A stretch of 64,000 nt of DNA, taken from positions 24,470,501 through 24,534,500 of the forward strand of contig NC_021671.1 in assembly GCF_000247815.1 (NCBI RefSeq). The letters run 5' to 3'. Shown here one piece after another: positions 1 to 12,243 of the stretch. Within the stretch, counting starts at the first letter, position 1, and the number at the start of each line of letters is the position of its first letter. A model generated the notes under the pieces. It ran no database searches. It saw only the letters and a program-made list of their open reading frames with translations, and had not been told where the DNA came from. Source of the DNA: Ficedula albicollis (Eukaryota; Chordata; Aves; Passeriformes; Muscicapidae). Position numbers and translations under genes: made by a program.

Positions 1-2875
1 AATATTGAAAATCAATATACCTGCTAAAATTGGAAGAAGAAAATAAATATCCCATACATAAGTCAGATAACATTTTTTCCCTTTGTATTTACCATTTCTT
101 CTTATTTTATGGCAATGCCCTACACAAGGATATATAACACCTCCAGCCATCATGAATTTGTCAGCAACAAACTGTGTCAAACCAATCTAATGCCCTGCCA
201 TGACACAGGAACAGCCTTCTGGCAAGAGAAAAAAAAGATATCATGTCTTAACTCCGGTGCATTTTTTTATTCTGTCTCATATGACATTCTCTAAATGAAG
301 TTGAGAAAACATCACCTGGTGGAAAGTGGTTGTAACATGTAAAAATGTTTCCAAAAAGATAATAGCACCACTGTTTCACTGGCACAAAGCATCGATGACT
401 AAACTGAGAACCTGTATTGGCAGTCAGAGAATATCATCAGGGTTGACATGATAATGCAGGCGATAGTTTATTTATTAAATTTTCATGTGTACAAAACTAG
501 GAAAGATTGCCAATGTGTTGGAGGACTAAGAATTTAAAGGACTCTTAATTAACTGGGAAAAAGGTTGGAAAAACAGAATGCAGTTTATAAGATATGCCAA
601 AGAGTAAGTGTAGGAAAGAATTGCATCTCAATTTAAAAAATAATAAAAGAAAAATAAGAAATATAGGTGCACAGTAGACCTACAAATCAAAATCTGATGA
701 ATATATGCAAAGTATCAGATAGCATTTTTCTAATTGGGAAATAAAAAGAAAGAAGATAGAAAGGTAAATAGCCTACCTATCCTATCCATTTCAGCTGAGA
801 AAAGTGATCAGCCTCATTAGACAGGTGAACTAGATTCCATAAGGATAACTTAGAAGCCCATTAAAAATTATGTAGACATTTTGTCCATGCACCTCTACAC
901 GCTGTACCATGTAATATTGATACGACAAATAGGTGTTAGGGTTATACATTCAAATAAAATAAGAGAGGAACCCTTCACCTATCTATTTTGAAATTGTCTA
1001 ACATCTATTTTTTTAAAAGATTTTGGTTGAAGCAAAAAGAAAAGATAAATTGTGTTAGCTGTACTTCTTTCACCAGGCTTCAATGTAAATCCGTACACTG
1101 TGGCAAAACCAGCTCTAATAAGCAAGCTGGGTCACTAGACCTGTCACCATCTCTATGGTTTTAAGTTAATGATGGTTACTGATCTTCTGTAATTTTTTGG
1201 GTTTTTTTTTTTTTTTCAGGCTATCTTAAATCATCATGGACAAGCCTCCAAAGTAAAGGCACTCTTTACTCCGTGTCCTCTTCAGTACCATTCTCTGGAC
1301 AGTGCTGAGTTCTCCTGCTCCCACAGGCCATTCACCTTCTGCCTCTGCACGTGCAGGACCTGCAACCAGTAGGAAGAGATACAACTAGAGGGTACCACAA
1401 GGAGCACAGGTAGGATATAACATCAATTACTATATTAAATGCATATAAACTGTCTCTGACCTTGCGAAAAGAAAATGGTCTTAGCCCACACTCATAAGAA
1501 AAGACTCAAGCTACTTTAAAAAGGCTTCAGAGACTTTTGGAAGGACACATATAAACATAGAGTGCAATGCTGTTAAACAAAATATAACTAAACAAATTTG
1601 ATTGCAAGCAAATATGGATAAAGTTCTAGGCAGCATTCATTCCCCACGTTGTAGCTTTTCTATGTACAGGCTAAGAGGAAAAGAGCTTGAATAAAAGGAC
1701 TAAGGAAAAGGGACTGAGGGACAAGGAAGCTGTCTTCTGGTTTTAGTCTGTCTATGAAAACAAACTCTGGGAAAAGGACTATATTGTTATATTTCAAGCT
1801 CTTTAGACATCACTGTCAAAAGTTAGTTAAATTAAGCAATATGAAAGAAAAAAAGTCCTGATAAGAACAGCTACAGACCTAGCTTAAAAACTTGATTTAT
1901 ATATATGGAAATGAATAATTATTTCATCTATTCAAAATAAAAATAGCTTCTTTCTCTGGTAGCTAATATAATTTAAGTAATTGACTCCCTTTTCATGCAT
2001 AATAGCAGACCAGTTCTGGAGCATCAATTAAATGAATTTATGAATAGAAAAAAGGATGCTATTATACTTTCTTCGTCTTAAAAAAAAAAAAAAACAAAAC
2101 CAAAACAATAATTCTCACAAGTAGAAGGAAGACAAAAATAAAACAGTAGGAAATTAAAACCTTTACGTGCTTGTCATTGATAACATCCAGTGTCAGTCTT
2201 GCTAAATCTGCAAACAGTAAACCTGAGACATAAATATTCTAGTTTTTGGTAAAGCAAAAAAAACAAACAAACAAACAAAAAAAACATTATCAATGATGTA
2301 CTTGTGCATTTTTCTAACAGCCTGTGTTTTATACGTTTTCTAGAGTCCTCACCCAGGACAGCATTTCTTCAGTGGGATGCAAAATTGCCAAGTCATAAGC
2401 TCAAAAGAGTAAACCCTTGACACTACTAAAAAAGTGCAGAAATTAGACTAATTTATCAAAGCGCTTCAAGGTAACTCTGCCAAAACTAATATAGTCTTTT
2501 AAATACTCAATTAATGGACTCATGGACATGTGCATGAAATATCAATCCTCTGATTAAAAATCCCCACCCTATGATTTAGCTTAGTCAATTTGATATAGAA
2601 ACTTGCTGTCATATAAAAACTTTATTCAAGGAAGGCAGAACAACCAGGTGAAACAGGGTTAGTCAAATAAACTAAAACTGGTTAAATAATTGTTTCATGA
2701 CTTGTTAATTGTCTGCTAAGAAACATTTCCCTCTTTAATCTACAAAAGCTTTATGTGAGCTATAAGGAGATATAATTGTGAACATTGCAAATTCTGGGGT
2801 TATGTGTTTTATTTATGTATTTATTTGTCTTCCTAAAAGAAAAGGACCAAATGTTTGGTCCTTACTTGTACTATG
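1..2875. other. Non-coding AT-rich stretch, no gene seen
   Basis: No open frame here exceeds about 61 codons and none resembles a known family. The sequence is AT-rich with short A and T runs. Two small A/C-only runs are visible at about 2080-2109 and 2256-2286; the second is made of CAAA units. One exon-like segment bounded by consensus splice signals (1220-1409) is listed separately. Nothing else can be supported. Confidence 0.7.
1220..1409 (+). other. Exon-like segment between splice-site matches (speculative)
   Basis: A T-rich run (about 1190-1216) ends in CAG at 1217-1219, and a CAG|GTAGG donor-like site begins at 1410. The 190 bases between are clearly richer in G+C than the surroundings. 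The frame starting at 1220 stays open for 50 codons, then hits TAG at 1370. It could be a terminal or non-coding exon, an exonised old repeat, or chance, since T-runs followed by CAG are common here. No protein family is recognised. Confidence 0.12.
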
Positions 2876-3212
2876 GGCTTGCAGCTCAGAAAGCTGATTT
2901 TGTCCTGCATCAAAAGAGGTGCAAGCAGCCAGGCAAGGAGGTGATTGTGTCACTCCACTCCTGTGAGACTCCAGCTGGAGCACTGTGTTCACCTCTGGGG
3001 CCACCAAAGTAAGAAGGATGGGGACCTGCTGGAATGAGTGCAGGGGAGGGCCATGAAGGTGATCACAGGGCTGGAAGACCTCTTCTATGAAGTCAGGCTG
3101 GGAGAGTCAGGGTTAGTCAGACAGGAGAAGAGAAGGCTCTAGAAGAATTTACAGTACCTTCAGGTACCTAGAAGGGCCTACAGGAAAGCTGAAGAGGGAC
3201 TTTTTAGAAGGA
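2876..3212 (+). mobile_element. CR1 LINE fragment, sense, 3' part of ORF2
   Basis: The sequence follows the avian CR1 LINE through the carboxy-terminal part of ORF2, the reverse-transcriptase polyprotein. In order it shows CTGCATCAAAAGAGG, then GAGACTCCAGCTGGAGCACTG, the GGGCCACCAAAGTAAGAAGGA stretch, GGGCCATGAAGGTGATCA, and TACAGGAAAGCTGAAGAGGG near the end. The frame is broken: one piece reads through 2785-3012, then stops and small indels interrupt it. The copy stops before the CR1 3' terminus, so it is truncated at both ends and cannot be active. Confidence 0.9.
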
Positions 3213-4103
3213 TTTATTCCTTCTCTAACATTTGAACTCTCTAGAAATTGGAAGCCGGCTTATTTATTTTCTCTGAAATGACTGCAGTGCTGCAAAACTT
3301 TGTATTGCTTCCCAGATTCATGTTTCAAAATCACAAGGATCACTTAATCCTTGAGATTAAGAAACAATAATCTACTGCTTTCAGGAAGTCAAATTCATAA
3401 TTTCTTTTGTTTTATTGTTTTCGCTGTAGTGGAATAGATACATTCAGTAGTAATATATGTATGTTAGCTGATGATTAAAACATAACTTCTTGACTAGTTA
3501 GATTACTGACAAAATTTGGAAAAGTGTCACTTGCTGTTTTTTCCACATCTAAGACCAGTCTAAATTTGAATAATTTAATAATTTATCCCAAAGTGTTAGT
3601 TAATCTAATAAAAGTAAAGTTGGGAGAAATTTTACAGAAAAATTATAAAAGTAGAAAATAAATTTAACACTGGAAGTAATCACCACTTTTGAATTTATTT
3701 TGTGTCAGCAGGACTGAAGTATTTTGTATGTTAACATTTTTAAGACAGGATCTTCACACATATTGGAGTGGGAAAAAGGGAAGTATCAGCTTTTTCAATT
3801 TATCTTTGATTCACCTCACATACCAGCTGCAGTTGAAAATATGATTATGTGAAACAGTTATTTGTGTCTCTGGGTTCAAAAATCCCTTCCTGTAACCAGG
3901 CACATATCACGAATTGCCCGAATTTAAATAAAACATTGGAAGAATGGGTCAGCACAGCAGACACTTCCAAACTTTAAGTGCTCTTGATTTGGATCATTCT
4001 TTCATGAAAGCTTATTTCCCCTCTCTGTTTCTTGGGGAATGACTTCACTAATTTACATATCTTTGCTTGTCCTGACATTTACTGTTCTCCTATCTCCATG
4101 TAG
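3213..4103. other. Non-coding stretch, nothing recognised
   Basis: AT-rich sequence without a plausible open frame or a recognised repeat on either strand. It separates the CR1 fragment from the tandem-duplicated zone that begins at 4104. Confidence 0.6.
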
Positions 4104-4245
4104 CCCATCAGTTCTTGGCAGCTACATTATGATGTTCATGATCCCAGGGTATCATCAGCACTAAACCCAGAATTCCCATCAGTTCTTGGCAGCTACATTA
4201 TGATGTTCATGATCCCGGGGTATCATCAGCACTAAAACCAGAATT
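4104..4245. repeat. Tandem doublet, 71-bp unit
   Basis: The unit beginning CCCATCAGTTCTTGGCAGCT at 4104 is repeated directly at 4175. The copies differ at only a few bases, for example CCCAGGG versus CCCGGGG and CTAAACCC versus CTAAAACC. The second copy overlaps the left edge of the 1573-bp duplication at 4212, so two duplication events are nested here. Confidence 0.95.
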
Positions 4246-4701
4246 AAATAAAGCATCAAATTTATAGTCTAGATCAGGCTAAGCAGATTAGGTGCCTGCT
4301 CCATAATAGCAATATGAAGGGTTGCCACAGACAAACAACACCAAATGCAGTTCTGCCAGTGAATTTTCATTCAGATTCTGTGGTTCTCTGTTCGAGTCAG
4401 TAGGTGCCAAGAGCACCAGAGGTCAAGAACCTCACAGTTCTCAAACAGTAAAAGCTGACTAAACAGCACATCTCTATTTATATTTTGTAATGGGAATTTT
4501 AGGAAAGCTTCCAATGTGTATTATATGGGCTAAAGTACATTTTGGCTTTGCCTTCATAATCTAGGGTCAAACTCTGCAATGTAATCAGGATGCTGTGTTA
4601 GTGTAAAAGTGAATTCAGGGGAGAAAACTGAAGGATGTAAAATCTTTTATGAGAACCTTTGATACATTAATTTGGGATCATTACAATCAAAGTATACAGT
4701 A

Positions 4702-4935
4702 TGTGCTGGGTTTGTGGTAAAGGTATGATAGTGTGATGGGGACAAGGGCTAGGACAAAATTGTTTACAGTAGCAAAGGATACAATGCTGTAAACAAAATT
4801 GGGGGTGGGGGTTGCATGCCAGGAAAAGAATGGTTTTGTGAGCCAAATTCTGCTATGGACATCCTAGAATCATTTACCATATGTGAAGCTGTGGCAGCTT
4901 CTCACTCGCTGCAGGGTGGAGCCAATGCTTTTGAG
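4702..4935 (+). mobile_element. Degenerate LTR-like segment, copy in first duplicate
   Basis: The segment opens with TGTGCTGGGTTTGTGGTAAA and later has GAAGCTGTGGCAGCTTCTCA followed by GGAGCCAATGC. These blocks, in this order, recall the start of a class of avian retroviral LTRs distinct from the ERVL-like LTRs further along the window. The blocks are separated by unmatched sequence, no paired terminus or target-site duplication was found, and no viral coding sequence accompanies it. It is an old fragment at best. Confidence 0.35.
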
Positions 4936-6274
4936 TTTGCGCAGTTGTTGTACAAGATGAGCTGGTGTTGCACAGCAAGACATGGATTGGGTGTTTGTTA
5001 TAATTCTGATGTATTGTGTCTTTTACAAAAGGTAGCATTTGTGGTGATTCAAATCTCTGAAATAGGGTTGTCATTCACTGTCTGCTGGTGATGGCAGCAG
5101 CATCCATTACATGTTGACACAAAAAAACCACTAAGTGACAAGACTTGCTGAACTGCTGCTCTGGTGAGTTCTTTTAACCAGTTGCCCAACTTGTTAAAAC
5201 TGTGTAAATATCAGCTGTGACTACTCCAGCCTATGCATGATCTGTTTATGTTGACTAGCTTAAACTACTTGCAAACCACATCCCAAATACTTCATATCCT
5301 AATAATATATCTTAAATACTGCCACAGACTGTCCTATGTGTTCATTCCTGACTATCTACATATATTTATGTAATCTGTGCTCAGTTTACTCTGTTCTGCA
5401 ACAGTAACAGCTTTCAGTAGTCCCTGGGTCAGCCAGATTCTTCCCCCAGTTTTCAAAGAATGAGTCTATTCAGAACAGGGACTGCCTGGAGGGAATCTTC
5501 AGGGCTGACTGAAAGTCCCACCTTAAAAACTCTTATAACAGTTAGACACTTTTCTGTGGAGATGGTTACTACTTCAGTAAAGCACATATCTCAAGTCACT
5601 TTATTGTCTCAGAGAAGTTTTAGATCACCTAAGGCAATTAATAAATGTATTAGATATGGAAGCAAAGACACCCCTGATCCCTTGCTACCCCATGACCACA
5701 ATCATGTAGAAAACTTGAATTTTGTGCTGTATTAGATATATGACTTAAAATGTGTAGAGATTTTGTTAAAAAGGTCGTGATGGTATCCCGGGGTATCATC
5801 AGCACTAAAACCAGAATTAAATAAAGCATCAAATTTATAGTCTAGATCAGGCTAAGCAGATTAGGTGCCTGCTCCATAATAGCAATATGAAGGGTTGCCA
5901 CAGACAAACAACACCAAATGCAGTTCTGCCAGTGAATTTTCATTCAGATTCTGTGGTTCTCTGTTCGAGTCAGTAGGTGCCAAGAGCACCAGAGGTCAAG
6001 AACCTCACAGTTCTCAAACAGTAAAAGCTGACTAAACAGCACATCTCTATTTATATTTTGTAATGGGAATTTTAGGAAAGCTTCCAATGTGTATTATATG
6101 GGCTAAAGTACATTTTGGCTTTGCCTTCATAATCTAGGGTCAAACTCTGCAATGTAATCAGGATGCTGTATTAGTGTAAAAGTGAATTCAGGGGAGAAAA
6201 CTGAAGGATGTAAAATCTTTTATGAGAACCTTTGATACATTAATTTGGGATCATTACAATCAAAGTATACAGTA

Positions 6275-6508
6275 TGTGCTGGGTTTGTGGTAAAGGTATG
6301 ATAGTGTGATGGGGACAAGGGCTAGGACAAAATTGTTTACAGTAGCAAAGGATACAATGCTGTAAACAAAATTGGGGGTGGGGGTTGCATGCCAGGAAAA
6401 GAATGGTTTTGTGAGCCAAATTCTGCTATGGACATCCTAGAATCATTTACCATATGTGAAGCTGTGGCAGCTTCTCACTCGCTGCAGGGTGGAGCCAATG
6501 CTTTTGAG
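6275..6508 (+). mobile_element. Degenerate LTR-like segment, copy in second duplicate
   Basis: This is the same LTR-like segment as at 4702-4935, carried along by the 1573-bp tandem duplication rather than by an independent insertion. The offset is exactly the duplication period. The same reservations apply: only scattered blocks match and no second terminus is seen. Confidence 0.35.
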
Positions 6509-7353
6509 TTTGCGCAGTTGTTGTACAAGATGAGCTGGTGTTGCACAGCAAGACATGGATTGGGTGTTTGTTATAATTCTGATGTATTGTGTCTTTTACA
6601 AAGGGTAGCATTTGTGGTGATTCAAATCTCTGAAACAGGGTTGTCATTCACTGTCTGCTGGTGATGGCAGCAGCATCCATTACATGTTGACACAAAAAAA
6701 CCACTAAGTGACAAGACTTGCTGAACTGCTGCTCTGGTGAGTTCTTTTAACCAGTTGCCCAACTTGTTAAAACTGTGTAAATATCAGCTGTGACTACTCC
6801 AGCCTATGCATGATCTGTTTATGTTGACTAGCTTAAACTACTTGCAAACCACATCCCAAATACTTCATATCCTAATAATATATCTTAAATACTGCCACAG
6901 ACTGTCCTATGTGTTCATTCCTGACTATCTACATATATTTATGTAATCTGTGCTCAGTTTACTCTGTTCTGCAACAGTAACAGCTTTCAGTAGTCCCTGG
7001 GTCAGCCAGATTCTTCCCCCAGTTTTCAAAGAATGAGTCTATTCAGAACAGGGACTGCCTGGAGGGAATCTTCAGGGCTGACTGAAAGTCCCACCTTAAA
7101 AACTCTTATAACAGTTAGACACTTTTCTGTGGAGATGGTTACTACTTCAGTAAAGCACATATCTCAAGTCACTTTATTGTCTCAGAGAAGTTTTAGATCA
7201 CCTAAGGAAATTAATAAATGTATTAGATATGGAAGCAAAGACACCCCTGATCCCTTGCTACCCCATGACCACAATCATGTAGAAAACTTGAATTTTGTGC
7301 TGTATTAGATATATGACTTAAAATGTGTAGAGATTTTGTTAAAAAGGTCGTGA

Positions 7354-8947
7354 GTAATGAGAGAGCAGGCTGTCAGGGAAGTCTGTCTTGCCTTTAACCA
7401 TTGCCTTCTCCATGCAGTATTTCCCTTGTACACTGTCCCTACTATTTCCTACTCCACCAGCCAGTCATGGTCCCCTATGTTATCTCACTTTAGCTGACCA
7501 ATGCTCTAATGCAGCTGAGCTCACATGGCTTCTCATCTAAAACTCCTTGTTCTTTACACACCATGAAATGTTGCCTAAAAGACTAGGAGGACACGACTAA
7601 GAATAATCTTGTGTTGCTCTGCTGTGAACCACACTGGTGCCTAAGGCACTGTTTATAAATTCAGCAGAATATCAAATCTATTTTGTGATGTGCAAACATT
7701 CCTTCAGCTGGCTAACAAGATTTTAAGTAGATTATTGCAGAGTCATATTTTTCTAAAAGAGAGCTAGTAAAGATTTGTCTAATAATATGGTCATTTTCCT
7801 GAAGGTAAATTATTGTCAAATTAGATGTCAATTAATTAAAATCAATTGTTCAGCTAGTCTGAACAATCTCCAAAATTTGGTCCCATTTTGCATGTAGTTT
7901 ACCCTAGAAGACCTTTAATTTTGAACATACACAAATCTCTGAAGTTGGCTTTTAAATTGCTTCAGGGGACCTCACTTCAAATTATCTGACTTTAAACTAT
8001 CTGATCTTGGGGAATAGAATACAGTTCCTTGTTCAATACAAATGTTATGGATATTTGTTGATATAATTTGACTTAGGCTATTATGTGTCTGATGAACATT
8101 TACTTTTGATCTTAACTAGACCCTTTTAACTTACTAGAGAAATGTTACCCTACAAAATTCAGAGGTTCAGATTCTCTGCCATGAGATAAAATGAACTAAT
8201 TTTAAAGCGTAATTTTACTTCCTTGGGTAAAAACTGAAGTTACAAATGAGCTGAGGTAAACACACACAATATAGATAGGTAAAGATGACTCAAATATCCC
8301 ATCTTGGCTGGTGAGGATATATGTAGACTGAAAACAATTTACCTTCAGAACCCAATTAATGCAGATTGAGGTGGGTGTTCCTGTACTTTTGTTTGAAAAG
8401 CTGCAAACACTTGAAAGTTGCTATTCAGCAGCCATTTAGAAGAAAAGAAACAAGCCCTAGAAAAACTAATTTTTCAAAATGAAATTACTTTTTTAAGCAA
8501 TTTTCATACCTAAAGGGCCTACTTTTATTAACTTTATGATATAACATGCTCACAGAAACATTATTCTCTGTAAAAAATTCCCTGTAATGAAGAAGACATT
8601 TCATTCTGTGATGTTTGCAGTAAAAATAATAATAAAAAGGAAACCACAAAACTCAACAGATATTGTGAGGATATATGTGAAGATATATAATCATTCTGTT
8701 TTAAGTAACCAGGATACTATTTGCAAAGTGTGATAAACTAATTTTTGTAGGCAGCATATAAAAGGCTACATATTAGTGAGAATTATTCTTAGACCAAATT
8801 TCATTTTGCAACCCTGGACCATTTTACCCAGAGGGTTATTTAAAGGAAAAAGGAAGGAAAGTATTGCATAATGTGAAAATAATATTATTCATTTCCCCTC
8901 ACCTTACCGAACAAATCAGCTTTATATAAAAACCTGTCATCTACTCT
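7354..8947. other. Non-coding stretch, nothing recognised
   Basis: AT-rich sequence with no long open frame on either strand and no repeat family I can name. It ends in a CT-containing stretch and an A-run that forms the left flank of the first C homopolymer. Confidence 0.6.
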
Positions 8948-9594
<647 letters not shown>

Positions 9595-10540
9595 TTTTAT
9601 CCCACAAGGTGAAAATTCAGAAATGCAGATTTAGAGAGGTGGAAAATAGGACCAATTCATCATGACACTTGGTATGTAATTCATAAGAAAGGGGGAAAAC
9701 TGTTGTACATAAAAGTTTTGTGGATGACCTTAGGAGAAGTACTCAAAAATTGTTTAGATTTTTAGGTTCTTGAAAGGCTTTTTACCAGTGTTATGAGCCT
9801 AAACAGAATCAAATTGTACAGATTTTTCTGTTTATCCTTGTGCCTGCTTAAGTGTAGTTTCAGAGAAAATTATCTGCAAACTGATGTGGCAATAAGAACA
9901 GTAATTTCTTCGTTTTCCCCTCTGACCATTTTCTATGAGTCAGGTTAGGAAGGTGCAAAAATTTGAAAAGAATAGCATAGCCAGAGGAGCAGAGCTGAGT
10001 GCAAGAGGCCAGAAGGTTGGAGAGTGACATGATAAAGGTGTAGGTGTGTGGGTGACTCTGCTGTTCTTCAGTGTCCATTTGGGGCTTTGGGTGCTTCAGT
10101 CTCCTGCTTGGAAGTGTTTAGTCACCAGCACAGAGACTCACAACAGCCAAAATGTTGAGCAGTGGGTCAGAAAAACAGCCAAGAGAAAATTTCAAAGAGG
10201 AATCTTTTTATTCTGTATATCCACTCTCTGCACTTACTTCTCCAGAGGTATCACAAGGTATCTCTTTGTTAAAGTAGGAGACCTGGAATGACTTTATCCG
10301 GATCTTTTCTGTTGTATTTGGTTTTTCTTTCCTTGAAAGCTAAGCCAGCTGAAGCTGGAGATGCTGGTACTGCCTTTTGAATGGTGGTTTGCTGGCAGAA
10401 AACTTTGGAGAAGGGAGAAAGCAAAGTTCATTCTGCTTGTATTGAGGAATGCTAACACATTTCTGCTACCTGCTGGAGGAGTCCCCTAGTGACCAGATTT
10501 CAAATTATAAAAAGAAGATTTAGACCTGGAAAATTCAGGG
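9595..10540. other. Non-coding stretch, nothing recognised
   Basis: Mixed-composition sequence with short chance frames of up to 81 codons on both strands and no recognised family. It leads into the A/C-only tract at 10541. Confidence 0.6.
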
Positions 10541-10665
10541 GAAAAAAAAACAAAACCAAAAAAACACACACAAAAAAACCCCCCAAAAAACTAAACCAAC
10601 CAAACAACAACAAAAAACCCCACAAACAAATAAACAAATAAAACCCCAACAAACTAAAAATTAAC
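10541..10665 (+). repeat. A/C-only low-complexity tract
   Basis: About 125 bases made almost only of A and C (AAAAC, AAACCCC and CAAA mixtures, including a CCCCCC run), with a few T and virtually no G. The same composition recurs at 25893-25963, 31169-31318, 54215-54298, 56515-56643 and 56840-57003, always A/C on this strand. Confidence 0.9.
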
Positions 10666-10873
10666 AAGATCCACAAAAGCCCTATAATCCCTTCAGACAG
10701 CTGCTCCTGGATATATTTTATTCTCTGGATTTCTGCTGGACAGAACAGCAGGACCAGGTAAGAGCAAATAAGTTATAAAAAGAAGTGGAGTTTAAAATTT
10801 TGTAGTATAATAACTGGAAGTACTGCTGTTGCACCATTTGAGTGGTTTTGATTTATTACTCAAAAGGTACTAA
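10666..10873. other. Short non-coding spacer
   Basis: Unassigned sequence between the A/C tract and the tandem doublets that start at 10874. Confidence 0.5.
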
Positions 10874-10904
10874 TTCACCCTCTGTCTTACTCACCCTCTG
10901 TCTT
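10874..10904. repeat. Tandem doublet, 16-bp period
   Basis: TCACCCTCTGTCTT appears twice with a period of 16 bases, immediately upstream of the 57-bp doublet at 10930. Confidence 0.85.
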
Positions 10905-10929
10905 GATTCCATTTCAGAAAACATTTAGG

Positions 10930-11043
10930 AACCATCTTTCTTTACTGGATCTGGCTAAAAGGGCAGCAAACCTTGCTATACTCATTAACCATCTTTCTTT
11001 ACTGGATCTGGCTAAAAGGCCAGCAAACATTGCTATACTCATT
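10930..11043. repeat. Tandem doublet, 57-bp unit
   Basis: The unit starting AACCATCTTTCTTTACTGGA at 10930 is repeated at 10987 with two visible differences (GGGCAGC/GGCCAGC and ACCTTGC/ACATTGC). The short frames crossing it on both strands show the same peptide twice because of the duplication, which is not evidence of coding. Confidence 0.95.
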
Positions 11044-12159
11044 TCTTTTGCTCTTTCTATTCCTTTTTTGTTTGTTTGTTTGTTTTTTCTTTCAAATGAG
11101 AACATTTGATAAAAAGAAGAGAAGGATATAAGGCTTGGCACTTGGCAACACCAAACAAAAAAGAGAAGGAAAGAACAGTGGTTCAAAAATAAATTAAATT
11201 AATGGGAAATTAATAAACTTTTGTTTTTATTATGGATATTTACTTTAGGGTAACCTGCATGAAAATAATGCCTTGATTAATCTGAAATCTTTATGAAATG
11301 TTGGGATGTCGGTTTGTAGCATAACTGTGACAGATATCTAGATAGATCTCATGCTCTTACAATGAGAGAAGATGTATTGCCTCCCTGTTAGGGTGGTTGG
11401 GGCAGGATAGAGTCTATTTAATATTAGTATAAAACCTAGATGTAAAATAAAGCACTTAGGAAAACAACCCATCTGAATAAAAGTCCTAAACCACTGATTG
11501 AGATGGAAGAAGGTAACTGTCTAGAATCTCTAACAATATTTTTCTCTCCTAGCCTGGGCACTTGCCTCAGTAGAAATGAAAACAAAAGGGCAAATTAGCA
11601 CTTAAGTGCAGCAGTCCAATTCCTGTCTTGAGACTGTTATTTTTAATAAATAAAGACTTCTAATGATATAGCTATTACTGAAAAAAATAACCCATTTAAT
11701 TCTCCATAGAAGTAGAGGAAGTTCTGTATGAAAATACAGATCTGCATTGCACTGAGCCAGGCAGATGTTCTTAGAGTTATAAAACATGGTGGGATGTAAG
11801 GATTTACAAATACTACAAAAGCTAAGAAAATTGGAAGGCAGCCTTCCATTTAGGAGGCTATATGAGGAGTAAGGCAAAATAAGAAGCATCAAAAATGAAC
11901 AATCATTTTGCCCAATTCCATCATAGCGTTGTGTTTCTGCAAACTGAAATATTAGGTAGTGTTGTTCACCTTTAAATTCTCTTCTGTGGAAACTGAAATA
12001 GGCTGTCATCGTTCCATATGCTTCCAGCAGAGGTGGTGGTAAACTACAGCTGTAGTCTTCAGCTTCCCTAGTTTTATGTTAAAAATATCAAAGCTAAACC
12101 AGGCTGTTATTTTTGTTTTCACCTTATTTTCTATACCAATATGCCCATTGGTAAAGGTT
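11044..12159. other. Non-coding stretch with a chance 135-codon reverse frame
   Basis: A T-rich stretch with TTTG repeats (about 11065-11091) is followed by mixed AT-rich sequence. A reverse-strand frame of 135 codons (11602-12009) has low-complexity, aromatic- and leucine-rich composition and no recognisable motif or domain. A shifted frame overlaps it. I treat it as chance. Confidence 0.6.
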
Positions 12160-12243
12160 GTTTATGGCTTTTTTGCAAAGGTGGCAGAAATCAGGAATTT
12201 TGTTTATGTACTTTTTTGCAAAGGTGGCAGAAATCAGGAATTT
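12160..12243. repeat. Tandem doublet, 42-bp unit
   Basis: GTTTATG, a C/T run, then GCAAAGGTGGCAGAAATCAG and GAATTT occurs at 12160 and again at 12202, with differences only just after GTTTATG. Confidence 0.93.

Larger units (their letters stand above)
4212..7353. repeat. Tandem duplication, 1573-bp unit, two copies
   Basis: Copy 1 covers 4212-5784 and copy 2 covers 5785-7353, offset by exactly 1573 bases throughout. By eye I find only about four substitutions: G/A near 4609, A/G near 5033, T/C near 5064 and C/A near 5635, and no internal indel. That is roughly 99.7% identity. The join at about 5780-5790 reads GTCGTGATGG then TATCCCGGGG. The duplicated reading frames of 91 and 66 codons look like chance frames copied with the DNA. 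The event is either very young, homogenised, or a falsely retained haplotype. Confidence 0.97.

Noticed and set aside
4104..4245. Regularly spaced repeats considered as a CRISPR-like array
   Set aside because: Only two adjacent copies without spacers; none of the doublets in the window has a repeat-spacer pattern, and the DNA is avian.
4816..7308. Pairs of identical 91-codon frames that might look like a duplicated gene family
   Set aside because: The frames are duplicated only because the DNA is tandemly duplicated. They show no domain and no splice context, and the opposite-strand frames overlap them.
11602..12009. 135-codon reverse frame
   Set aside because: Composition typical of translated AT-rich DNA, no motif, and another phase is open over the same region.
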